From assembly GCA_910588895.1 (NCBI GenBank), contig CAJUSS010000055.1, positions 1 to 21,733 of the forward strand: a DNA stretch of 21,733 nucleotides, read 5' to 3'. Numbering within the stretch: the stretch's first letter is position 1; the number at the start of each line of letters is the position of its first letter. This stretch comes from an uncultured Lachnospiraceae bacterium (lineage in GTDB: Bacteria > Bacillota > Clostridia > Lachnospirales > Lachnospiraceae). Positions 6,859-16,800 of this stretch are shown here, one piece after another. The notes beneath the pieces were generated by a model. That model had not been told where the DNA came from. It made no database searches and worked only from the letters and a program-made list of their open reading frames with translations. The position numbers and the translations under genes were made by a program.

Positions 6859-9087
6859 ATGGAGAATGCGTTTGGTAGATGGAAGGGGTTAGGCCGTATC
6901 CAGGTGATCGTAAAGGAGATCCTGGAGCTTAAAGAGAAGATGAGCGGCTTAAGCGATGCCGGCCTGCGGGAGAAAACGCAGAGTTTCCAGGACCGCTTAA
7001 ATGGCGGAGAGGCGCTGGATGGTCTCCTTTCTGAGGCGTTCGCGGTTGTACGGGAAGCGGCGAAAAGAGTGCTCGGGATGGAGCCTTTTCCGGTACAGCT
7101 GGCCGGAGGCATCGTTCTTCACCAGGGGGATATCGCAGAGATGCGCACCGGAGAAGGAAAGACCCTGGCGGCGGCCCTGCCGGCTTATCTCAACGCCTTG
7201 ACCGGGCATGGGGTCCATGTGGTAACGGTCAATGACTATCTTGCGGAGCGGGACCGGGACCAGATGGGGAAGCTTTACGGCTTTTTAGGTCTGAGCACCG
7301 GCGTTGTCTTAAGTGGTATGAAAGGTCCAAAGCGCCGGGCTGCCTATGCCTGCGATATCACCTATGTGACAAACCATGAGCTGGGGTTTGACTATCTGCG
7401 GGACAACATGGCCCTCCGTTTGGACCAGGTGGTCCAGCGAGGACTGGCATACGCGATCATCGACGAGGTGGACTCCATCCTGATCGACGAGGCCCGGACG
7501 CCCCTCGTCATCTCGGGTAAGGGAAGCCGACCCACCAAGATCTATGGAGCCTGCGATCTTCTGGCCCGGCGGCTGGAGCGTGGGGCGGATCTAAAGGAGC
7601 TGTCAAAGCTGGATATCCTCTCTGGTGTGGAGCAGGAGGAGACCGGCGACTTTGCGGTCATAGAGAAAGAACATCGGGTGGTGCTGACCAGCAGCGGTGT
7701 AAAGAAGGTGGAGCGTTTTTTCCGGCTGGAGAATTTCGCGGACCCGGAAAACGTGGCGGTCTGGCGGCATATGGATCTGGCGCTCCGGGCGAACTATCTG
7801 ATGGCCCGTGACCGGGACTATGTGGTCCAGGATGGGAAAGTCCGGATCGTCGATCGTTTTACCGGGCGGGCCATGCCGGGCCGGAGGTATTCTGATGGGC
7901 TGCACCAGGCGATCGAGGCCAAGGAGCGGGTGAAGATCCAGAAGGAGGACCGCACGGTGGCTTCGATCACGTATCAGAGCTTTTTCAACAAATACATAAA
8001 AAAGGCCGGGATGACCGGCACTGCCAAGACAGAGGAAGCGGAGTTCCAGACGGTCTACGGCATGGACGTAGTGGAGATCCCCACCAACCGCGCCGTACTC
8101 CGGCGAGACCGGCAGGATGTGCTCTACCGGACCAAGGAGGATAAGATGGAGGCGGTGTGCGGCACCGTGGCCCGATGTGCCAGCAGGGGAAGACCGGTGC
8201 TGGTAGGAACGGTCAGTGTCAGTGCCTCGGAGGATCTGAGCCGTCGGTTGACAAAACGGGGCATCCCCCACAATGTGCTCAATGCCAAGCACCATGAGCG
8301 GGAAGCGGCTATCGTGGCACGAGCGGGCCGGGCCGGGGCCGTGACGATCGCCACGGATATGGCCGGACGGGGTACCGATATCAAGCTGGATAATGCCGCC
8401 GCAGCAGCAGGCGGACTGCTGGTGATCGGTACGGAGCGCCATGATTCCCGACGGGTGGATGACCAGCTCCGGGGACGGTCAGGACGGCAGGGAGATCCGG
8501 GGGAGACCCGCTTCTACCTTTCTCTGGAGGACGACCTGCTGCGGCTGTTCGGACATAAGCGGATGAACACTATTTTTGACGCTCTGGGCGTAGGAGAAGG
8601 ACAGGGCGTGGGCAATGCGGCCCTGACCAAGGCTGTGGAGCGGGCTCAGCGGCGGTTGGTATCGGACCATTTTGCTATGCGGACCCGGCTGATGCAGTAC
8701 GACCAGGTGGTCAACGAACAGAGAGAGCTGATCTACAGCCAGCGCAGACAGGTCTTGGAAGCACAAAATGTCCATGAGCTCATCCGGCGGATGTTCCTGG
8801 GTACAGAAGACGGTCAAAAGGCGCTGGCTGTGCTGGAGGCAGAGGACAGCAGCCTGCCAAAGGAGTGGGAGCGGAAAACCCTCTTAGGGGCAGTGGACCG
8901 GCGGTGGATGGAGCACATCGACAGCCTGGAGCAGCTACAGGAGAGCGTGGGCCTGGTGGCTTACGGTCAGAGGAGCCCGGTGGACGAATACCGCCAGATA
9001 GCAGCCCGGCTCTTTGAGCGGATGAACGAAGAGATCCGCCAGGATGTAGCCTCCGCGATCCTGGTATATCATTGCACTGATCCATGA
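6859..9087 (+). CDS. secA2: Accessory preprotein translocase ATPase, SecA2 type
   Basis: ATP-driven motor that pushes preproteins through the SecYEG channel. The 742 residues, from ATG 6859 (a TTG at 6847 sits too close to AAAGG), compare with about 840-900 for housekeeping SecA. Walker A is MRTGEGKT at residue 95 and the Walker B region is DEVDSILIDEARTPLVISG at 202. GMTGTAKTEE lies near 384 and motifs V/VI are GRGTDIKL (503) and GTERHDSRRVDDQLRGRSGRQGDPG. The stretch from YSQRRQVLE (about 628) to DRRWMEHIDSLEQL (683) is roughly 60 residues shorter than in canonical SecA, removing much of the helical wing domain. The C-terminal CxCxSG zinc/SecB tail is absent. Both features fit accessory SecA2 proteins, such as the mycobacterial one. 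The second regulator follows after 40 bp, and the giant exported protein lies in the same locus. Confidence 0.88.
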   Translation: MENAFGRWKGLGRIQVIVKEILELKEKMSGLSDAGLREKTQSFQDRLNGGEALDGLLSEAFAVVREAAKRVLGMEPFPVQLAGGIVLHQGDIAEMRTGEGKTLAAALPAYLNALTGHGVHVVTVNDYLAERDRDQMGKLYGFLGLSTGVVLSGMKGPKRRAAYACDITYVTNHELGFDYLRDNMALRLDQVVQRGLAYAIIDEVDSILIDEARTPLVISGKGSRPTKIYGACDLLARRLERGADLKELSKLDILSGVEQEETGDFAVIEKEHRVVLTSSGVKKVERFFRLENFADPENVAVWRHMDLALRANYLMARDRDYVVQDGKVRIVDRFTGRAMPGRRYSDGLHQAIEAKERVKIQKEDRTVASITYQSFFNKYIKKAGMTGTAKTEEAEFQTVYGMDVVEIPTNRAVLRRDRQDVLYRTKEDKMEAVCGTVARCASRGRPVLVGTVSVSASEDLSRRLTKRGIPHNVLNAKHHEREAAIVARAGRAGAVTIATDMAGRGTDIKLDNAAAAAGGLLVIGTERHDSRRVDDQLRGRSGRQGDPGETRFYLSLEDDLLRLFGHKRMNTIFDALGVGEGQGVGNAALTKAVERAQRRLVSDHFAMRTRLMQYDQVVNEQRELIYSQRRQVLEAQNVHELIRRMFLGTEDGQKALAVLEAEDSSLPKEWERKTLLGAVDRRWMEHIDSLEQLQESVGLVAYGQRSPVDEYRQIAARLFERMNEEIRQDVASAILVYHCTDP

Positions 9088-9127
9088 GTAACGCTCTGGA
9101 GCGGCGAAAGAAGGGAGGAGAGGGCCT

Positions 9128-10315
9128 ATGACAGACAAGCCGATCCTGCGGGTGACGATGCTGGGGGATTTTGCGCTTTATCTCGGTCAGGAACCGGTGC
9201 GGCTAAAGAAAAGACAGAGCGCAAAGCCGATCCAGCTGCTCCAGCTGCTGTTTTACGACCGGGCCACCGGTATCTCCCGGCATAGAGCGATCGAGGCCCT
9301 CTACGGGCCGGAGACAGGGATCGATACGGCGAACAATCTGAATGCCACCGTTTCCCAGCTGCGCAGACTGCTCCGGGACACCATCCTGCCGAAGGAGAAC
9401 TACATCCATACGGATATCGACCGCTACAGCTTCAAAAGCTCCTTCCCCGTCCAGGTGGATACAGAGGAGGTCCTGTCCCTGCAGCGGGAAGCCTCGGCCG
9501 CAAAAGGCCGGGAACAGATGGAGCTTTTGTATAGACTTTGTTCTCTCTACCATGGCCGGTTCCTCCCAGAGCTGGACGGGGAGGATTGGATAGAGGCCGC
9601 CCGGATCTATTATCAGAGGATCTACCGGGAGAGCATGGACCAGCTGTGCCGTATGTTGTGGGAGACCCGGGCGTATCAAAAGATCTTCCGCCTGACTGAC
9701 CGCGCAGCAAGGCTTTTTCCCTTTGACGAGTGGCAGGCATGGCAGTATGAATGCCTGTTAGCCCAGGGACAGGTCCAGGACGCGCAGAAGCTGTACCGTG
9801 AGGTAGAGATGCTGTACCTGGTCGGACTGGACGCCCCGCCGCCAGAACGGATGCGCAGGCCGCTCCATACATCAAAGAAAGTAGTCCGGGAAGAGGTGCA
9901 GAGCGTTCAGATGATCCGGGACCAGCTGGATGAGGCGGACCAGAAGGGGCCGTATTGTCTGCCATTTCCCAGCTTCCTGGACGCGTACAACCTCATCTGC
10001 CGTATGAGCGAGAACGCGGGTCAGCCGGTCTGTCTGATGCTGTGTACCCTGCAGGGCGGTGACAGCCGTTCCAAGTCAGGGCGGGAGCTTTGCCGTTGTG
10101 CCATGGAACAGCTGGAGCGGTCCCTGCGCCAGACCCTGCGCCAGGAGGACGCCTTCACTCGCTATTCCCGATGTCAGTATCTCTCTGTCCTCATTGGCGT
10201 GGCAGAAGCGGATCACGGCGCGGTCTCCCGGCGGGTATCCGAGCACTTCTGCCGCGCCGGCGGCAGGCCGAAGCTGACCATTGACTGTCAGATCGTGTCT
10301 TCCGTGTGCGTGTAG
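9128..10315 (+). CDS. Second SARP/BTAD-family regulator with degenerate GGDEF-like C-terminus
   Basis: 395 residues, the same length as the regulator at 5396 and clearly related in layout though diverged in sequence. GGGAGGAG at 9113-9120 lies seven bases before the ATG, and the gap to secA2 is 40 bp, so the two are probably one transcript. The N-terminal winged-helix region (LRVTMLGDFALYLGQEPV ... NLNATVSQLRRLLRD) occupies about residues 5-95. The BTAD-like region (YHGRFLPELDGEDWIEAA; DEWQAWQYECLLAQGQVQDA) runs to about 245. A C-terminal RQEDAFTRYSRCQYLSVL near residue 337 matches the context of a GGDEF motif, with YSRCQ in place of the catalytic residues. It probably activates the adjacent PilZ-fibre transcript, where a SARP-like operator is visible, but binding is not shown. 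Confidence 0.82.
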   Translation: MTDKPILRVTMLGDFALYLGQEPVRLKKRQSAKPIQLLQLLFYDRATGISRHRAIEALYGPETGIDTANNLNATVSQLRRLLRDTILPKENYIHTDIDRYSFKSSFPVQVDTEEVLSLQREASAAKGREQMELLYRLCSLYHGRFLPELDGEDWIEAARIYYQRIYRESMDQLCRMLWETRAYQKIFRLTDRAARLFPFDEWQAWQYECLLAQGQVQDAQKLYREVEMLYLVGLDAPPPERMRRPLHTSKKVVREEVQSVQMIRDQLDEADQKGPYCLPFPSFLDAYNLICRMSENAGQPVCLMLCTLQGGDSRSKSGRELCRCAMEQLERSLRQTLRQEDAFTRYSRCQYLSVLIGVAEADHGAVSRRVSEHFCRAGGRPKLTIDCQIVSSVCV

Positions 10316-10411
10316 ACTATGCTTTTTGTGGATGCACAGGCAGGGACAGGCTGGACGGTCAGGGAGAAAACATTTCTATATTTTCAATATTTATTAAAAA
10401 AAACCAGATCT

Positions 10412-10444
10412 TTAAGGGTTTTGTTAAGTGGCGGCTGATATACT
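10412..10444 (+). promoter_or_regulatory. Candidate SARP operator and extended -10 promoter
   Basis: Heptamers TTAAGGG (10412-10418) and TTAAGTG (10424-10430) form a direct repeat with a 12-bp period. The second ends exactly 8 bp before TATACT (10439-10444), which is preceded by TGA as an extended -10. No good -35 is present, as expected for an activator-dependent promoter. Known SARP sites are heptameric direct repeats, usually 11 bp apart, ending 8 bp before the -10. AT-rich sequence at 10371-10405 lies upstream. Confidence 0.45.
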
Positions 10445-10508
10445 GTGATCAGTGACAGGGCGATCTGGCATGTCACAGCCCCATGAAGTAAGGAGGTGCG
10501 ATGAACGG

Positions 10509-10862
10509 ATGGAACAGAACGAGCGAAGGACATCCGGGCGGATAGAGTATCCGTCCCACGGTATTGCTGTAGTATGCGATACCCAGACGGTGATCCATAT
10601 GAGCGTACTGGACATCGGCCCCGGCGGCGCAGGCCTTATCCTGCCGCCGGATACCCCATATCTGACGGGCAAGGACCTGATCTTGATCACCGATACGATG
10701 ATCATCTACGCAGATGTGATCCGTCAGGAGCGATCGGAGGATGGCAGCTGGAAGGCCGGCCTGGCGGCCAGGCGATTTTCCAGTGAAGTGCTACAGTATC
10801 TGCTCGACAGTATTGAAATGAGATCGAAACACGAGGAGGGTAATGATGAGAAACAGATCTAG
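10509..10862 (+). CDS. PilZ-domain protein, probable c-di-GMP receptor
   Basis: A 117-residue single-domain cytoplasmic protein. RTSGR at residues 7-11 fits the RxxxR of PilZ c-di-GMP-binding domains. VLDIGPGGAGL around residue 35 fits the (D/N)xSxxG motif except that Gly replaces Ser. The ATG at 10509 is the best start in this frame. AAGGAGG at 10489-10495 lies 13 bases upstream, a long gap, and an out-of-frame ATG at 10501 is better spaced but opens only a 14-codon frame. Starts at 10470 or GTG 10452 remain possible. The gene's last 17 bases overlap the start of the giant surface-protein gene, which implies co-transcription and probably coupled translation. A role in c-di-GMP control of the fibre follows from this position only. 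Confidence 0.75.
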   Translation: MEQNERRTSGRIEYPSHGIAVVCDTQTVIHMSVLDIGPGGAGLILPPDTPYLTGKDLILITDTMIIYADVIRQERSEDGSWKAGLAARRFSSEVLQYLLDSIEMRSKHEEGNDEKQI

Positions 10863-13800
10863 CAGCAAAAAAGTGATCAACTCTATAGGCATCGGCCTTA
10901 TGGCGTTCTTAGCTTCTGGTACGCCACTGCTCCAGATAACGGCATCCGCCAGTGAGCTGGATGGCGTGGGCGAGAGCGGGACCCAGGAGAGCGAGCCACA
11001 GGAGAGCGGGGATCAGTCCACCCCGGCCAGCGAGGTGAGAGAGTCTGTCTCCCAGTCGGTCACCGAGGCAAAAGACACCGTTAATGAAGCGAAGGACAGC
11101 GGGAGTGTCAGTGAAGACCAGGCCGCTGAGATCACCGGGGCGCTGGACGATGCGGACAGCGCGACAGGAAATGCGCAGGAAAAAGTAGACACCATGAACG
11201 AGGCCGTGGAGGACCATAAGGATACCGTAGCAGAGGATACTGTGCGGGACGGCGCGGCCCAGAACATAACCGACGCAGAGCAGACAGCCACCGGCGCGGC
11301 GGACACCGCTGCCGGCGCCCAGGAGACCGGCGAGAGCGCTGCAAACGCGAATGAGACCGCCCAGGCGACTGTATATGAGAACGAGGCGGCAGCCAATGCG
11401 GCGAAAGCAGAGGCTCAGGCCAGAGCAGATGCTGCTCAGGGTGTCCTGGATAATGCCAACCAGGCTTTATCGGATGCAAAGACCCAGGCCGAGAACGCCC
11501 AGGCCTCCCTGGATTACTTAACAGAGCAGAAGGAAAAGGCCGATGCCGCTTACCAGGCCGCTCAGTCCGCATTGGATGCGGCAAAGGCCGCCCTGGATGC
11601 CGAGACCGAGGGCAGCGATGCGGCTGCCGCTCTGGACGAGGCCCAAAGGGCCCTGGATGCCGCCCAGTCCGCCCTGACCGCCGCCGAGGCTGAGCAGGCC
11701 GAGGCGCAGAAGGCGGTGGAGGAAAAGAACGCCGCCCTGACTGCCGCCGGGGCTGAAAAGGATGAGGCGGAGGCTAAGCTGAAAGAACTGGAAGCCGCCC
11801 AGGATACCGCCGCCCAGGCGCTGAAACAGGCCCAGGAGGCCAAGGACGCCGCCCAGGCTGCCGCCGACAAAGCGGAGCGGGAGCTGATCGATGCAAATGT
11901 AGATCTGGGGGAAGCGGACAAGGAAAAGGCAGAGGCTGATGCCGCCCTGAAGGGCGCGGTGGAAGAGCAGAAGGCCGCCCAGGATGTTCTGGAACAGGTC
12001 CAGGAAGACGCTGCGATGGCCGCGGATGTGCTCGCCAAGGCTGAGCAGGACGCTGCGGATGCCGGAACAGCGCAGGATGCCGCCCAGGCTGCAAAAGATG
12101 TTGCCGATAAGGCTCTGAAGGATGCGCAGGCTGAGCAGGACGCTGCCGGCCAAAAGTTATCTGAAGCGGAACAGGCCCAGAAAGATGCGCAGGGGGCTCT
12201 GGAAGCTGCCAATGAAGCCCAGATAAAAGCGGAAAAAGAGCTGGCACAAGCCAAAGGCGATCAGGCTATTGCGGATGAGGAGCTGGAGACCGCTAAAGCG
12301 GACGATCAAGCTGCTCAAAATGAGCTGCGTGATGCGCAAGCCGCGAAAGATCAGGCTGACCAGGGCCTGAAGGAGGTGAACGCCGCTCTTGAAGCCGCTA
12401 ACGACGAGAAAGCCCAAGCTGAAGAAGCGCTGAACACCGCTAAAGCTGAACTGGAGGTCCTCAAAGGCACGCAAGCGACTGCAGATGCTGACGCTGCGGA
12501 TGCTAAGTCTACATATGAGACCGCGAACGCAGCTGCCGAGGAGGCCGCCAGGGCTGCAGAAAAAGCTCGGCAGGACTATCAGGATGCAGAGGCGGACGCT
12601 TCTGTTAAGCAGACTGCGGCAGCAGAAGCAGCAGGCAAGGTTGACGAAGCTGCGAAAGAACTGGAGACCCTGCAGGCCGGTGCAGCAGATCTGGCCGATA
12701 AAGCCGGTGCAGCACAGATAGAAGCTGATAGGTTAAAAGGGCTGGCGGATGCTGCGGCTGGCGATAAGGATGCTGCGGAAGCGGCTTACCAAGCGGCTCA
12801 GGCCGAGGCGGAGCGTCTGGCAGGTCTGGCCAATGATGCTGCAAAAGCAGTTACGAACAAGCAGGGTGAGGTCACATCTCTGACCGATGAGTACAACACT
12901 AAGGTGAACGCCGCCAAAGACGCGCAGGATAAAGCTGATGCTGCGGCGGCTGAAGCAGTCCAGAAGGGATCCGCTCTTGAGACGGCCAGATCAGAAGCTG
13001 CTGCTAAAGAGCAGGCTCTGGCTGCTGCCGAGAAAGCAGTTAAAGATGCCCAGACGGCGATCAACGCCGCTGCTCAGGCAGTTACCGACGCTGAGGCGCT
13101 TATTGCAGAGAAGGATAGACTACTGACTGATAAGGACAATATCTTACAAGAGAAACAGGGTGCCGTTGCTCAAGCGCAGGAGGCCGTTGATGCCGCTCAG
13201 GCGAAGGTGGATGGCACACAAAGTGCCCTGAGAGATGCAGAGGGCAAAAAGGCAGGGGCCGATGCAGAGGTCGAAACTGCCAAGACTAATAAAACGACCG
13301 CGGACCAGGGGTTGACAGATGCCCAGACGGCGATCGCTGCTGCGGAGCAGGCTGTGATCGATGCTCAAGCCGCTGTTACGGATGCCAATGGTAAAGTTGA
13401 TGCGGCAACGAGAGAGAAGGGAACGGCTGAGCAGAGTGCAGAGGCTGCCAAAGCGCTTGCAGAGCAGACCGCCGAGGAGCTTAGAAACGCACAAGATGCC
13501 GCCGATCGAGCGGGTCAGGCTGTACAGGATGCGGCCGATGCGGCTGCGAAGGCTGCAGAGCTGGTCGATGAGAAGCAGGAGGCCGTTGACTTCGCGGCAG
13601 CTACTCAGCAGAAAAAGCAGGAGGTATATGATCAGGCGAAAAAGGATCTTGACTTGGCCAGCCAGTCTCTGGACGATCTGAAGGCGGCAGCCGATAGGGC
13701 GGCAGCCGACAAACTAGCGGCAGAAGAAACGCTGAAGACGGCTCAAAAGACCCAGGAAACGGCTCAGAAGGAAGCTGATGCCGCCGAGGCAGAGAAGGAG

Positions 13801-16800
13801 AGGCTCGAGGCCGAACTGCCAGGACTCCAGCAGGCTGCGGAGGAAGCCGCCAAAGCCGCTGAGAAAGCTGCCGAGGAAGCTGATGCCGCTGCTAAAGCTG
13901 CTGAGGAAGCAGCAGAGAGCGTCAAGGAACAGCAGGCGATCGTAGATAAATACGAAGAATTGCAAACAACGCTAGAGGATGCAGCGGAGGTTGCAGAAGT
14001 TGCAGGAGAAGGAAAGAACGGCACTGTTATCAATACAACAAAAGATATGAACGTGGCGAATGCCCGTATGGAGCTCGTGAAGTATATAGCAGAGGCGGAA
14101 CTGGCAAAGCTGGGATATACAGATATCACGTATTCTGGTGAGAAGATCGATAAAATCTTTGGATATGTAGTTCCGGAGAGTAGCTATGTAGGATTTACCT
14201 ACAAAGATGGTAGCGGAAAAGAGCAGACTGCATACTTTACCTATAGCGGATCGGAAACAGGCCTTGACGTTTATCAAAAAAATGAGAAGAATGGCGGCGG
14301 GATCAATAAGAAAGACACGAAGGTAGATGGTATTTCCCAGTCCTATAAGGGATATGTAAGTGAGCTTGATGGACAGAAAGCGGATCTTGCAGAAAAGCTC
14401 CCTGCTGCGAAACAGGCCGTTGAAGAAGCACAGAAGGTGGCCGATGAAGCGGTTGTGAAACAGTCTGACGCTGAGAAAGCGCAGGTATCGGCAGAACAGG
14501 CGAAGAAGGAAGCTTCTGATGCTAAGCAGGCTGCGGAAGGAGCAGCTGTGGAGGCTGCGGCCAAGCAGGAAGAGGCTGCTAAGAAGCTGCAAGAGGCCCT
14601 GGATGCCGCCAAGGATGCCACAGACAAACAACAAGCTGCAGAAAAGGCCCTGGCGGAAGTTGAAGCGAAGAAGGCACAGGGAGAAACCTCAAAAGAAGAA
14701 TATGAGAATGCGTTAAAAGAGGCCACAGAAGCGTTAGAGAATGCGAAGGCTGACAAGGTAAGCGCGGACGAAGCTTTGGATGCCGCCCAGGCGGGTAAAG
14801 AACAGGCAGACGCCGCCAAGGATGCAGCAGACGAGGCGTTAGAAGCGGCGGATGCTGTCCTCAATGCTGTGGACGAAGACGGCAAGACCCTTGCCGATCG
14901 GTCTCAGGAAGCGAAAGAGGCTAAGGACGCGGCAGATGCGGCTGTAACAGCGGCACAAAAAGCTCTTGATGGAGCAAAGGAGGCGCTTGATGCCGCACAG
15001 GGTCTCTTGACGGATGCTGAGGGCAAAAAGACAAGCGCTTCTGCTGATCTTAAGAAGGCCCAAGATGCTGTCAAGAGCGCCGAAGATACTCTGAAGGAGG
15101 CAGCGGCAGAGCAGAGCAGACTTGAGGGAGTGGTAAAGGAAGCTCAGGATGCTAAGAACGCTGCTGATGCGGCTCTGACAGATGCTCAGACCGCTCAGGA
15201 CAAGGCCCAAGAAGAGCTGGATGCGGCCGCAGTGGATCAGAAAGATGCTCAGGATGCGTTGGATGCTGCCCAGAAAGCTAAGGGCGAAGCTGAGGAGGGT
15301 TTGTCAAAAGCCAAGGAAGACCAGGAGGCCAAGGCTGAGGCTTTGAAGACTGCTCAGAGAGAAAATAAGACCGCTCAAGACGCATTAGATTCCGCTCAAG
15401 CTGCTAAGGATGCTGCTGACAAAGCCGTGACCGACGCAGATGAGGCAGTTGAAAACGCGAATAAAGAAAAAGAAACGGCTGAAGGCAAGCTGAACGTGGC
15501 TACAGCTGAATTAGAGAAGCTCCAAGGAAAGAAAGAAGAAGCGAAGGATGTTGCACGCGAAGCTGCAAATGCACAGGCGGAGGCAAAAAGGACCTTTGAT
15601 GCTGCGGTTTCGGATGCATCTTCGGCAGAAGAAGTTTACAATAAAGCCCAGACAGAGGCTGATAATGCCCAGTCCCAAGCAGATCAAGCCGCTCAGAAGG
15701 TCACCGAGGCTGACCGCAAGCTGGAGGGCCTTAAAGCAGATGCGGATAAATTGGCGGATGATGCCGAAGCAGCCCAAAAAGAGGCTGATAGTCTGAAACA
15801 GCTGGCTAACAACGCGACTACCGGCCAGGAGGAAGCTGCAGCTGCAGCTAAGGAAGCCCAAGCTGAGGCGGACCGTCTGGCGGGTCTGGCCAGGGACGCC
15901 GCGGATGCTGTTTTGAAAAAGGAAGAGGAAGTTGCCTCTCTGACCAAGAACTACAACGAAAAGGTCGATGCCGCCAAGACAGCAAAGGATAAGGCTGACA
16001 GATATGAGAGCATAGTTAATGACAAAAAGGTCGCTCTTGAAAAGGCTGAAGGCAATGCTTTACTTTATGGGCAGATCCTGAAGGAGGCTCAGCAGAAGGC
16101 GAAGGATGCCGCTGACGCGGTCACCGCTGCCACCCAGAAGGTGAACGAGGCCAAGGCCGATGTCACGACGAAGATCAGCACGCTGAAGGAAAAGAATGAA
16201 GCCCTCGAAGCTGCGGAGCTCGCTGCAGGCAATGCGAAAACGGCTGTTGACAATGCCCAGATAGAGGCAGATAAGAAGGCGCAGGAGCTTGACAAGGCGC
16301 AGACTGCCAAGAAAGATGCCGACTGGGTAGTTGAGCGTGCGAAGAACACAAAGGATGCTATAGATCGTGAAGTGGCCGAAGCAACGGCTGCAAAGAGCAC
16401 AGCTGATGAGAACGCAGCGATCGCTCAAAAAGCGGCAGAGGATGCGGCGGCTAAGCGGCAAGAGGCGTACGATAACGCTAAAGCCAAAGCGATCGAGGCA
16501 GGCAAAGCATACCGAGATCTGAACGCCGCGACGACCGAGGTAAAGGAGAAAAACGCTGCTCTTACCGATGCCACGGATGCTGTGCTCGATCAGACCGCGA
16601 TCTTCCAGAGTAAGGCGGACGCAGTCAGCAACCTGCAAGATGCCTTAAAGGAGCTGACATCCCAGGCCGAAGCCGCGCAGGCAAAGGCCCAAGCCAGCGC
16701 CTCAGTCAGGGACAGCGTGCAGGCTGCACACGACAAGGTCGTATCCGCGATCCAAGCCCTGGCCGAGATGACCGCTCAGGCACAGATCGACAAGGACGCC

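Noticed and set aside
11562..12254. Long antisense frames opposite the giant coiled-coil gene
   Set aside because: They arise from the biased GCN-rich codons of the plus-strand gene and give Ala/Ser-rich or Pro/Arg-rich nonsense; no start signals.
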